From Jatrophihabitans telluris (GTDB lineage: Bacteria; Actinomycetota; Actinomycetes; Mycobacteriales; Jatrophihabitantaceae), in NCBI RefSeq assembly GCF_023516435.1, contig NZ_CP097332.1, forward strand, positions 3,162,001-3,226,000: a stretch of 64,000 bases of DNA, given 5' to 3'. A program made the position numbers and the translations under genes. The notes under the pieces are model-generated. The model had not been told where the DNA came from and searched no databases. It saw nothing but the letters and a program-made list of their open reading frames with translations. Within the stretch, counting starts at the first letter, position 1; each line of letters opens with the position of its first letter. Shown one piece after another: positions 55,497 to 63,600 of this stretch.

Positions 55497-55579
55497 CCTT
55501 CCGAAAGACCTTCCGAAAGACCTTCGCCGCCCGCGACGACCGTCGAGGTCAGGGCACTCAGCGGCTGATTCCTCAGCCG
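55497..55579. promoter_or_regulatory. Candidate DeoR sites before the substrate-binding-protein gene
   Basis: A 12-base unit CCTTCCGAAAGA is repeated in tandem (55497-55508, 55509-55520), and a 7-bp hairpin (CGGCTGA/TCAGCCG, 55562-55579) follows. A further CCGTT/AACGG dyad is near 55610. The whole 219-base gap between the regulator and the transporter appears to be regulatory. Confidence 0.4.
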
Positions 55580-55677
55580 TCGCACCGCGATTACTTCGTC
55601 ACGACAACACCGTTTCCGTAACGGCCGCACCGATCCCGGTGCGCTGCCGCCATCCCCTCATGGAGGTAGGAAGAACA

Positions 55678-57048
55678 ATGCGATCCATTCGTGTGCGCAC
55701 CATGGCACTGATCGGGGTGACTGCCACCGCCGCCGGACTTCTCACCGCCTGTTCGGGTGCCGGTGGCGGCGGCAGCTCCAGCGGGGGCTCGAAGTCGATC
55801 AACGTGCTGATGGTCGGCAACTCCCAGATGACCGACATCCAGAAGCTGACCGCCGACAACTTCACCAAGGACAGTGGCATCAAGGTCAATTTCACGGTGC
55901 TTGACGAGAACAGCCTGCGCGCCAAGGTCCAGGACGACGTCGCCAACAAGACCGGCGCGTTCGACGTCGTGACCATCGGGGCGTACGAGGTACCGATCTG
56001 GTCGAAGAACGGCTGGCTGCACGAGGTTTCCAGCTACTCGGGCTCGGATTCGGAGTTCGATCAGGCCGACATCCTCAAGCCGATGCTGACGGCAGCCAGC
56101 GGCAGCGACGGCAAGCTCTACGGCATCCCCTTCTACGGCGAGTCCTCGATGTTGATGTACCGCAAGGATCTGCTGCAGGCCAAGGGCATCACGATGCCTG
56201 AGCATCCCACCTGGCAGCAGGTTGCCGACGCCGCGGCCAAGGTCGCCGACAAGAGCAGCGGGATGGCCGGCATCTGCCTGCGCGGCCTCAAGGGCTGGGG
56301 CGAGATGTTCGCGCCGTTGACCACGGTGGTCAACACGATGGGCGGAACCTGGTTCAACAAGGACTGGACGCCTCAGGTCAACGCCGCGGGCTTCACCAAG
56401 GCGGTCACGTTCTACACCAACCTGGTCAAGCAGTACGGCGAGCCGGATCCGCAGACCTCGGGCTTCACCGAGTGCCAGAACGCGATCGGTCAGGGCAAAG
56501 CGGCCATGTGGTACGACGCGACCTCGGGTGCGGGCAAGCTGGAGGACTCCACTCAGTCCAAGGTGGCCGGCAAGCTCGGTTATGCCTTCGCACCAGTGGA
56601 TCAGACCAAGTACTCCGGCTGGTTGTGGAGCTGGGACTGGGCCATGCCCTCGACGACCAAGCGGGCCGACTCGGCCTGGAAGTTCATCAGCTGGGCCTCC
56701 AGCAAGAAGTACGAGAACCTGGTGGGTACCAAGCTCGGCTGGAGCCGGGTGCCCGACGGCAAGCGTGAATCGACCTACTCGATCGCCGATTACCAGAAGG
56801 CCACCTCTGGCTACTACAAGATCGTCAAGGAATCCATCGAGAACGCCGATCCGGCCAACCCCGGAACACAGCCCCGCCCGGCCATCGGAGTGCAGTTCGT
56901 CGACGTCCCCGAGTTCGCCGACCTGGGTGACAAGGTTTCCTCCTACGTCGATGACGTCCTGACCGGTGCGAGTTCGGTCGCCGCCGCTCTCGACAAGGGA
57001 CAGAAGGACGCCGAGGCCGTGGCCAAGGTGTACCAGAAGACCGGCTGA
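55678..57048 (+). CDS. Polyol/sugar ABC transporter substrate-binding lipoprotein
   Basis: Extracellular binding protein of 456 residues, family 1 SBP, closest in character to sorbitol/mannitol (SmoE-like) transporters. The lipobox is LLTAC with Cys25, followed by a Gly/Ser linker. The mature part contains FTKDSGIKVNFTVLDENSLRAKVQDDVANKTGAFDVVTIGAYE, LYGIPFYGESSMLMYRKDLL and AMWYDATSGAGKLED. ATG 55678 has AGGAAG upstream; an earlier in-frame ATG would place the signal too far inside. It heads the transport operon and is followed by a 15-bp hairpin that may raise its expression above that of the permeases. Confidence 0.92.
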   Translation: MRSIRVRTMALIGVTATAAGLLTACSGAGGGGSSSGGSKSINVLMVGNSQMTDIQKLTADNFTKDSGIKVNFTVLDENSLRAKVQDDVANKTGAFDVVTIGAYEVPIWSKNGWLHEVSSYSGSDSEFDQADILKPMLTAASGSDGKLYGIPFYGESSMLMYRKDLLQAKGITMPEHPTWQQVADAAAKVADKSSGMAGICLRGLKGWGEMFAPLTTVVNTMGGTWFNKDWTPQVNAAGFTKAVTFYTNLVKQYGEPDPQTSGFTECQNAIGQGKAAMWYDATSGAGKLEDSTQSKVAGKLGYAFAPVDQTKYSGWLWSWDWAMPSTTKRADSAWKFISWASSKKYENLVGTKLGWSRVPDGKRESTYSIADYQKATSGYYKIVKESIENADPANPGTQPRPAIGVQFVDVPEFADLGDKVSSYVDDVLTGASSVAAALDKGQKDAEAVAKVYQKTG

Positions 57049-57072
57049 TCCCGCCGCGCCGTCGAGCAGGCT

Positions 57073-57111
57073 CCTCCCGGGTGGCACCGAGCACTCGTGC
57101 CACCCGGGAGG
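57073..57111 (+). terminator. Intercistronic hairpin after the binding-protein gene
   Basis: A perfect 15-bp stem (57073-57087 with 57097-57111) and 9-base loop lie between the binding-protein and first permease genes. Similar hairpins in other ABC operons act as partial terminators or protect the upstream message, so that more binding protein than permease is made. Confidence 0.6.
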
Positions 57112-57205
57112 CATCACCCACCGACAACGAGATCACCCCGACGCACCAAGGACGATCCGCTCGCTGGATGTCCGCACGCCGCACCCACTGTTGTTTGGAG
57201 TCACC

Positions 57206-58165
57206 ATGACCGCCGCCACCGTCGACCCCGGTGCGATAACCGCGCCACCCATTCGAAGTTCGGCCGAGGATTTCAAGGCCCGCATGCTCCGCCGGGCCCC
57301 ACTGCTCCCGGCGTTGATCTTCACCGTCATCGTCACCCAACTGCCGTTCCTGTACACCCTCTACATCTCCGTCATCGGCTGGGACCGCGACCACCCCGAA
57401 TTCGGGCACAAGTTCGTCGGTTTGAAGAACTTCCGGGCTGTGTTCTCCGACCACGCGCTCCGCGAGGCCGTCCTGGTCACGGTCGAGCTGACCGTGCTGG
57501 TCGTGCTGGTGTCGCTGGCCCTCGGTCTCGTGCTGGCCCTGCTGCTGGACCGCAGGTTCGCCGGCCGGGGCGTGGTGCGCACGCTGCTCATCGCGCCGTT
57601 CCTCATCATGCCGATGGCGGCCGCACTCCTCTGGAAGCACGCCTTCTACAACGCGCAGTTCGGCCTCATCAACGGGGTGATCAACGGGCTCCGCGGCTGG
57701 TTCGGCAACCACACCCCCACCAGCTGGTCCATCCTCACCGACCATCCGCTGCTCGCGGTCGCGATTCCCCTTATCTGGCAGTGGACTCCGTTCATGATGC
57801 TGATCCTGCTCGCCGGCCTGCAGAGCCAGCCCGGGGATGTGCTCGAGGCGGCGCGGGTCGACGGCGCCAGCGCATGGCAGATCTTCCGGACGATCACGCT
57901 GCCGCATCTGCGCCAGTACCTGGAATTGTCCGTACTGCTCGGCTCGATCTACATCATCCAAGCCTTCGACGCGATCTACACCGTCACCCGAGGGATCTCC
58001 AACACCACCAACCTGCCCTTCGCGATCTTCGAGACCCAGACCGAATCGGGTGACTACGGCGTCACCTCGGCCGAAGGGGTCCTTGTCGTCTTCGGCACCA
58101 TCGTCGTGGCCACCTTCGCCCTTCGCGTGGTGTCCTCGCTGTTCAAGGAAGAGGCCAACTCATGA
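57206..58165 (+). CDS. Sugar/polyol ABC transporter permease 1
   Basis: MalF-type permease of 319 residues. Hydrophobic segments begin with LLPALIFTVIVTQLPFLYTLYISVI; the EAA loop that contacts the ATPase is DVLEAARVDGASAWQIFRTITLPHL near residue 215. ATG 57206 has GGAG five bases upstream. Its end overlaps the second permease by four bases (ATGA). No ATPase gene is in the operon; a shared MsiK-like ATPase elsewhere is usual in actinobacteria. Confidence 0.92.
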   Translation: MTAATVDPGAITAPPIRSSAEDFKARMLRRAPLLPALIFTVIVTQLPFLYTLYISVIGWDRDHPEFGHKFVGLKNFRAVFSDHALREAVLVTVELTVLVVLVSLALGLVLALLLDRRFAGRGVVRTLLIAPFLIMPMAAALLWKHAFYNAQFGLINGVINGLRGWFGNHTPTSWSILTDHPLLAVAIPLIWQWTPFMMLILLAGLQSQPGDVLEAARVDGASAWQIFRTITLPHLRQYLELSVLLGSIYIIQAFDAIYTVTRGISNTTNLPFAIFETQTESGDYGVTSAEGVLVVFGTIVVATFALRVVSSLFKEEANS

Positions 58166-59052
58166 GCGCAACGACCTCTGATCTTCGCCCGACCGCGGCG
58201 CGCAAGCGACCCGCCGTCTCAGAACGAAGGGCGGTCACCCGCATGACGGGCGGCCTGGGCGGCACTCTCCTCAGCGCCCTGGCGTGGCTGATGGCACTGG
58301 TGTTCTTCTTCCCCATCCTGTGGATGCTGCTGCTGTCCTTCCGCTCGGAGAGCGACGCGGCCTCGCCGAGGCTTCTCGCCGCCTTCACCGGGGTGAACTA
58401 CCACGGACTGTTCTCCGGCGATGTCAAGATCGCACTGCTGAACTCCCTCAACGCCGCGGTCACGTCCACCGTGCTCGTCATTCTGCTGGCGGTGCCCGCG
58501 GCCTACGCCCTGTCGATCCGTCCGGTGAAGAAATGGACGGACGTCCTGTTCTTCTTCCTGTCCACCAAGATGATGCCCGCGGTGGCGGCCCTGCTGCCGG
58601 TGTACCTGATCACCAACAACCTCGGCTTCAACGACAACATCTGGGCCCTGATCGTGATGTACATGGCGGCGAACCTGCCGATCGCGATCTGGATGCTGCG
58701 GTCGTTCCTACTGGAGGTGCCGCGCGAGATCATCGAGGCAGCACAGGTCGACGGCGCGGGACTGCTCACGATCCTGCGCAAGGTGATCATGCCCGTCATC
58801 GCCCCGGGGCTGGCGGCCACCGCGCTCATCTGCTTCATCTTCTCCTGGAACGAGTTCCTGTTCGCCCTACGATTGACCGGGCAGAACGCCAAGACCGCGC
58901 CTGTCTTCCTCGCCGGATCCATCGCACCGGAAGGGCTGTTCCTGGCCCACCTCTGCGCGGTGGCCTTCGTCGTCTGCCTTCCGGTCCTCATCGCCGGCTG
59001 GGTGGCGCAGGACAAGCTGGTCCGGGGTCTATCGCTAGGAGCTGTCAAGTAA
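58162..59052 (+). CDS. Sugar/polyol ABC transporter permease 2
   Basis: MalG-type permease of 296 residues with six predicted helices, starting at GTLLSALAWLMALVFFFPILWMLLLSF. The EAA loop is EIIEAAQVDGAGLLTILRKVIMPVIAPG near residue 193. The N-terminal 30 residues are basic and cytosolic. ATG 58162 overlaps permease 1, and the TAA stop overlaps the next ATG (TAATG), so the three genes are tightly coupled. Confidence 0.92.
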   Translation: MSATTSDLRPTAARKRPAVSERRAVTRMTGGLGGTLLSALAWLMALVFFFPILWMLLLSFRSESDAASPRLLAAFTGVNYHGLFSGDVKIALLNSLNAAVTSTVLVILLAVPAAYALSIRPVKKWTDVLFFFLSTKMMPAVAALLPVYLITNNLGFNDNIWALIVMYMAANLPIAIWMLRSFLLEVPREIIEAAQVDGAGLLTILRKVIMPVIAPGLAATALICFIFSWNEFLFALRLTGQNAKTAPVFLAGSIAPEGLFLAHLCAVAFVVCLPVLIAGWVAQDKLVRGLSLGAVK

Positions 59053-60053
59053 TGAAGGCTGCAATCATCACGGGCGTCGGAGCGATCTCGGTCGAGACCG
59101 TCGACGATCCCAAACCCCAAGCGCGCCAGGTCGTGATCGAGGTGGCCGGTGCCGGCATCTGTGGCACCGATCTGCACATCCTCGAGGGCGAGTTCGCGCC
59201 GACGTTGCCGATCATTCCCGGTCACGAGTTCTCCGGGACGGTCGTCGAGGTCGGCAGCGAGGTGTCCGAGCTTGTCGTAGGCGATCGGGTGGCCGTCGAT
59301 CCGTCGCTCTACTGCTACGAGTGCTATCAGTGCCGGCGTGGTCGTAACAACATGTGCGAGCGGTGGGCTGCCATCGGCGTCAGCGTCGCCGGCGGCGCGG
59401 CGCAGTATGCGCTGGCGCCGGTGGCCAACTGCTGGAAGGTGCCGGACTCACTCGAACTGTCCGACGCCTCCCTCGTCGAGCCGCTGTCCTGCGCGGTTCG
59501 CGGCTTTGATGTGCTGCGGCCGAACCTGGGCGACACGTACCTCATCTACGGCTCGGGCACCATGGGACTGATGATGATGGAACTGGCCAAGCGCGCCGGC
59601 GCCGCCAGCGTGTCGATGGTCGACCTGAACCCGGATCGACTGGACACGGCCCGGTTGCTCGGGTGCACCGAAGCGGTGACCAGCGCGGAGGAGATCGTCG
59701 GTTCCTACCCCCATCTGTGGGACATAGTCATCGACTGCACGGGTGTGGAGGCCGCGATCGCCGATGGGCTCAACCGGGTGGGCAAGGGCGGCACGTTCCA
59801 GCAGTTCGGCGTCACCGCGTACTCGGCCCGGGCGACCATCGAGCCGTACAAGATCTACAACCAGGAGATCCGGATCGTCGGCTCGATGGCGGTGCTGCGG
59901 AGCTTCGAGCGCGCGGGAGATCTGCTGGCGATCGGGGCACTCAAGCCGGAGGTGATGATCTCCGACCGATTCTCCTTGGACGACTATCCGAAGGCCATCG
60001 AACAATTCAAGGCGGGCGTGGGACGCAAGATCCAGATCACCCCCAACCGCTGA
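59052..60053 (+). CDS. Zinc-dependent alcohol/polyol dehydrogenase
   Basis: Medium-chain dehydrogenase of 333 residues, sorbitol/threonine-dehydrogenase type. Catalytic zinc ligands are Cys37, His58 and Glu59 (GICGTD, PGHEFSG); the structural zinc is held by Cys88, 91, 94 and 102 (CYECYQCRRGRNNMC). The cofactor fold shows LIYGSGTMGLMMMELAKRAG with VDLN after it, suggesting NAD. Coupled to the permeases, it probably oxidises the imported sugar alcohol to a ketose. The exact substrate (for example mannitol, arabitol or another polyol) cannot be told. Confidence 0.9.
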   Translation: MKAAIITGVGAISVETVDDPKPQARQVVIEVAGAGICGTDLHILEGEFAPTLPIIPGHEFSGTVVEVGSEVSELVVGDRVAVDPSLYCYECYQCRRGRNNMCERWAAIGVSVAGGAAQYALAPVANCWKVPDSLELSDASLVEPLSCAVRGFDVLRPNLGDTYLIYGSGTMGLMMMELAKRAGAASVSMVDLNPDRLDTARLLGCTEAVTSAEEIVGSYPHLWDIVIDCTGVEAAIADGLNRVGKGGTFQQFGVTAYSARATIEPYKIYNQEIRIVGSMAVLRSFERAGDLLAIGALKPEVMISDRFSLDDYPKAIEQFKAGVGRKIQITPNR

Positions 60054-60180
60054 CCGAGCGGACCACCACGGCCGTCCGCCACCGAACATCCCGGCTGACG
60101 GTCGTGGCGGGCCTGGTAGCGTCGAAACAGGCCCAGCCCGGCGCCGATCTCTGCTTGTCGATCAGCGCGAAGGAGCCACC

Positions 60181-60846
60181 GTGGCCCACATCGAAGGCGT
60201 GCTCTTCGACGTCGACGGCACCCTGGTCGACACCACGTTCATCCACACGGTGTGCTGGTGGCAGGCCTTCCGGCAGGCTGACCTCGACGCCCAGATGGCC
60301 GTCATCCACCGTTCCATCGGCATGGGCGGCCCGCGGCTGATCGACAACGCGCTCGGCGAGCGGGCGTCCGGCGTCGACACCGATGCCCTGTCCGCCGCTC
60401 ACGACGCGCTGTATTCGGCCTACTGGCCCCAGCTTCGTGTCCTTCCCGGCGCCCGCGATCTGCTGCTTCGAACCAAGCGGGCCGGCCTGAAGGTCATCCT
60501 CGCCTCCTCGGCGAAGCAGAGCGATCTGGACGTCCTGCTCGGTGTCCTCGATGTGGGCGACGCGATCGACGTCGTGACGAGTTCCTCCGACGCCGAGGAC
60601 AGCAAGCCCGCGCCCGACATCATCGAGGTCGCGCTCACCAAGGCGAAGCTGCCGGCCGAGCGCACCGCCTTCGTCGGGGACGCGGTCTGGGACGTTCACG
60701 CCGCCGCCGCCGCGGGAGTGGCCTGCATCGGTCTGGAGTCCGGCGGGACCAGCGCCGCCGAGCTGACCGAAGCCGGCGCGGTCGCCACCTACCGGGACCC
60801 GGCTCACTTGCTGGAACACTTCGACGGCAGTCTGCTCGGCCGCTGA
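60181..60846 (+). CDS. HAD-superfamily phosphatase
   Basis: Haloacid-dehalogenase-type phosphatase of 221 residues, subfamily IA. Motif I is FDVDGTLVDTT (nucleophile Asp10, acid Asp12), motif II ILASSAKQS, motif III the Lys in DSKPAPD and motif IV FVGDAVWDVHAAAAAG. Substrates are likely small sugar or polyol phosphates. GTG 60181 follows GAAGGAG. The 127-base gap from the dehydrogenase contains only a weak GGGCCTG/CAGGCCC hairpin (60109-60134). It may be a second transcription unit of the same pathway. Confidence 0.9.
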   Translation: MAHIEGVLFDVDGTLVDTTFIHTVCWWQAFRQADLDAQMAVIHRSIGMGGPRLIDNALGERASGVDTDALSAAHDALYSAYWPQLRVLPGARDLLLRTKRAGLKVILASSAKQSDLDVLLGVLDVGDAIDVVTSSSDAEDSKPAPDIIEVALTKAKLPAERTAFVGDAVWDVHAAAAAGVACIGLESGGTSAAELTEAGAVATYRDPAHLLEHFDGSLLGR

Positions 60847-60901
60847 CCGCCGTCCGACTGACCTGGCTCGACCACCGTTACCGAACAGGAGCAATCTGCA
60901 G

Positions 60902-61879
60902 ATGACCCGCTTCGGCTACACCCTGATGACCGAACAGAGCGGACCGAAGCAACTGGTCCGCTACGCCACCGCCGCCGAACAGGCCGGATTCGACTTCGAG
61001 GTCTCCAGCGACCACTTCTTCCCCTGGCTGGAGGCGATGGGACATTCGCCCTACGCCTGGTCGGTTCTCGGGGCTGTGGCGCAGGTGACCGAGCGGGTTG
61101 AGCTGATGACCTACGTGACCTGCCCAACGCTGCGTTACCACCCGGCGGTGGTCGCCCAGAAGGCCGCCACCCTGGGCGTGCTCTCGGACAACCGGTTCAC
61201 GCTCGGACTCGGGTCGGGCGAGAACCTGAACGAGCATGTCATCGGCGAGGGCTGGCCGATCGCCGCGGTTCGCCAGGAAATGCTGGCCGAGGCCATCGAG
61301 ATCATCCGGACGCTGCACGCCGGTGAGCAGACGACGTGGGTCGGTGAGTATTTCCGGGTCGACTCGGCCAAGATCTGGGACCTTCCCGACGTCCCGGTGC
61401 CGCTGGCGGCGGCCGTTTCCGGCGGTGCCTCCATCACGCGGTTCGCCCCGCTGGCCGATCACCTGGTCGCCGTGGAGCCCAAGGCGGAGTTGATCACCCA
61501 GTGGGCGCACGAGCGCAAGAGTCACGGCCTGCCCGAAAGCCGCACGATCGGCCAGATCCCGATCTGCTGGGGGCCCGACAAGGACGCCGCCGTCGAACGC
61601 GCCCACGAGCTGTTCCGCTGGTTCGGTGGCGGCTGGTTCGTCAACGCCGACCTGCCGACTCCGGCTGCGTTCACCGCGGCCTCGCAGTTCGTCCGACCGG
61701 AGGACGTCGCCGCCTCGATCGCCTGCGGCCCGGACCTGGACGAGCTCGCCGAGTCCGTGAAGCCTTACCTCGACGCGGGATTCTCCGACGTCGCTCTGGT
61801 TCAGGTCGGCGATGAGAGCCAGGACGAGTTTCTGAGTACGGTCGCCGGCCCGTTGCTGGACAAGCTGCGGGCGCTCTGA
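60902..61879 (+). CDS. LLM-class oxidoreductase, probably F420-dependent (TIGR03557/Fgd-like)
   Basis: Luciferase-like TIM-barrel oxidoreductase of 325 residues: FGYTLMTEQSGPKQLVRYATAAEQAGFDFEVSSDHFFPWLEAMGHSPYAWSVLGAVAQVT, YVTCPTLRYHPAVVAQKAAT, RFTLGLGSGENLNEHVIGEGWP. The SSDHFFPW and GSGENLNEH motifs are those of F420-dependent glucose-6-phosphate dehydrogenase-type and TIGR03557 enzymes, where His binds near the deazaflavin. Located after a polyol dehydrogenase and HAD phosphatase, it may oxidise a sugar phosphate or related intermediate with F420. The window also carries fbiA, fbiB and fbiC. Confidence 0.88.
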   Translation: MTRFGYTLMTEQSGPKQLVRYATAAEQAGFDFEVSSDHFFPWLEAMGHSPYAWSVLGAVAQVTERVELMTYVTCPTLRYHPAVVAQKAATLGVLSDNRFTLGLGSGENLNEHVIGEGWPIAAVRQEMLAEAIEIIRTLHAGEQTTWVGEYFRVDSAKIWDLPDVPVPLAAAVSGGASITRFAPLADHLVAVEPKAELITQWAHERKSHGLPESRTIGQIPICWGPDKDAAVERAHELFRWFGGGWFVNADLPTPAAFTAASQFVRPEDVAASIACGPDLDELAESVKPYLDAGFSDVALVQVGDESQDEFLSTVAGPLLDKLRAL

Positions 61880-61909
61880 CCCTCGCCCAAATCCGGGAGC
61901 GTCCGGCCA

Positions 61910-63496
61910 CTACCCCAACGGCGAGTCGCTGCCGGACGGGCGATGAACGGCCAGCCGGTGCTGGAAGTCGGCCGCGGCACGCTCGGTGGCCGGTCCGGTC
62001 ATCGCACCCCACGCCCGCTCGGCCAGCGCGCACAACCGCGGGAAGGCCATGTAGTCGACCCGCTCTGGACTCGGCAGGTATTCCCCCCAGAGCTGGCCCT
62101 GGGAGCCGATGATCCGGTCGCGGACGGACTCGTCCTCAGCACCCGCGCGAACGTCGTAGTCGTAGACGTCGGCCAGTGTGGTCAGGCCGCCGATCGCCAG
62201 CGGTTCGTCGGGCGCCTGCGACTGGTACCAGTCGAAATAGCTGCGCTGCTGGGGCGTCATGATCACCTGGTGTCCGCGAGCCGCCGCGTCCAGACCGTGC
62301 TGCTCGTCCCGCCACGCCATGACCAGCACGTGCTGCGGCAACGCCTCCGTCGCCGCCTCGTCCCACACGATGGGGACCCGCCCCCGCTCGGTCAGGAACG
62401 CCACCAGGTGCTGGGAATACCAGTCCTGGACCGCGGATGCACCGTGTTCGCCGCGTTCGCCGAATCCCCCGGCGGCCAGCCCCCGTTCGGCCAGCCAAGC
62501 CTGCACGCGCGGGCTGGACTCCCACTCGGTCGTCGGGCACTCGTCGCCGCCGATGTGGATCCACGGCGACGGAAACACCTCGAGCACCTCGCTCAGCACG
62601 TCGTCGACGAACGCGACCGTCGCGGGCTCGACATTCAGCACGCTGGTGTGGATTCCCCAGCGGGTGGAGACCGGGATCGGCTGGGTGGCGTTGCCGAGTG
62701 CGGGATAGGCCGCGACGGCGGCCGTGACGTGACCGGGTAGATCGATCTCGGGCACGACGACTACCCCCCGGCGGCGCGCGAACTCGACGAGGTCCCGCAG
62801 CTCCTGCTGGGTGTAGAAGCCGCCGTGCGGCCTGCCGTCCCCGCGTGCTTGATCGGCATGACCGGCCGGGGACTCCGACCGCCACGCCCCGACTCGGGTC
62901 AGTTCCGGGTACCGGCGGATCTCCAGCCGCCAGCCCTGATCCTCGGTCAGATGCAGATGGAGGCGATTGAGCTTGTGCGCCGCGAGAGATTCCACGTACC
63001 GGTACAGGTAGTCCACTGGCTGGTACCACCGTCCGACATCCAGCAGCGAGCCCCGCCAGGGCAGCCGGGGCGAGTCGTGGATCCGCACCCCGGGGATCCC
63101 GGCGGCCCCACGGTCGTCGCCGAGCAACTGGCGCAGCGTCTGGACTCCGTGACGCAGACCGTCCACGGCACTGGCCGTGATCGTGACGGCGTCCTCGCCG
63201 ACATCGAGCCGGTAGGCCTCCAGGCGGGCATCGAGGTGGTAGGCCTGCCGGCCGGCGGCCTCGGCGACTCCGGTCTGAGGGAGCGGGTCGAGGCGAAGCT
63301 GAATGCGCCGTTCACCCTTACCGGTCAATGGGAAACCGGCTTCCCCCAGGTATTCCCGCAGCAGCTCGCCGACCTCCTCCGTCCCCGGGTCCAGGTCCAA
63401 GCCCGTGGTCTCGTCCAGCCAAAACAGCTCACCGGTCAGCTCGATGTGGCTCGGCATCGGCACCAGGCCGAGGGCGGCGACGTCAGCGACATCCAT
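61910..63496 (-). CDS. Beta-N-acetylhexosaminidase, GH20
   Basis: Glycoside hydrolase of 528 residues that removes terminal GlcNAc or GalNAc. An N-terminal GH20b domain (about 1-135) precedes the TIM barrel: SLAAHKLNRLHLHLTEDQGWRLEIRRYPELT near 175, VVVPEIDLPGHVTAAVAAYP near 245 and the catalytic pair Asp318-Glu319 in WIHIGGDECPTTEW. No signal peptide is evident, so the enzyme may act on imported chitobiose or wall fragments. ATG 63496 is the start; it is divergent from the thioredoxin-like gene. Confidence 0.93.
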   Translation of the reverse strand: MDVADVAALGLVPMPSHIELTGELFWLDETTGLDLDPGTEEVGELLREYLGEAGFPLTGKGERRIQLRLDPLPQTGVAEAAGRQAYHLDARLEAYRLDVGEDAVTITASAVDGLRHGVQTLRQLLGDDRGAAGIPGVRIHDSPRLPWRGSLLDVGRWYQPVDYLYRYVESLAAHKLNRLHLHLTEDQGWRLEIRRYPELTRVGAWRSESPAGHADQARGDGRPHGGFYTQQELRDLVEFARRRGVVVVPEIDLPGHVTAAVAAYPALGNATQPIPVSTRWGIHTSVLNVEPATVAFVDDVLSEVLEVFPSPWIHIGGDECPTTEWESSPRVQAWLAERGLAAGGFGERGEHGASAVQDWYSQHLVAFLTERGRVPIVWDEAATEALPQHVLVMAWRDEQHGLDAAARGHQVIMTPQQRSYFDWYQSQAPDEPLAIGGLTTLADVYDYDVRAGAEDESVRDRIIGSQGQLWGEYLPSPERVDYMAFPRLCALAERAWGAMTGPATERAAADFQHRLAVHRPSGSDSPLG

Positions 63497-63600
63497 CCAG
63501 CGACCCTATCGGCTCGGGCCGCCCGGACCTCGGGAATGTCCGGCGGCGCCGGATTGCTGAACCCAAGAACACCACCGAGACCCAGAGCTGGAGCAGTGCC

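Noticed and set aside
55591-57117. A 508-codon minus-strand frame opposite the binding-protein gene
   Set aside because: No domains; the plus-strand lipoprotein has lipobox, ribosome site and operon context.
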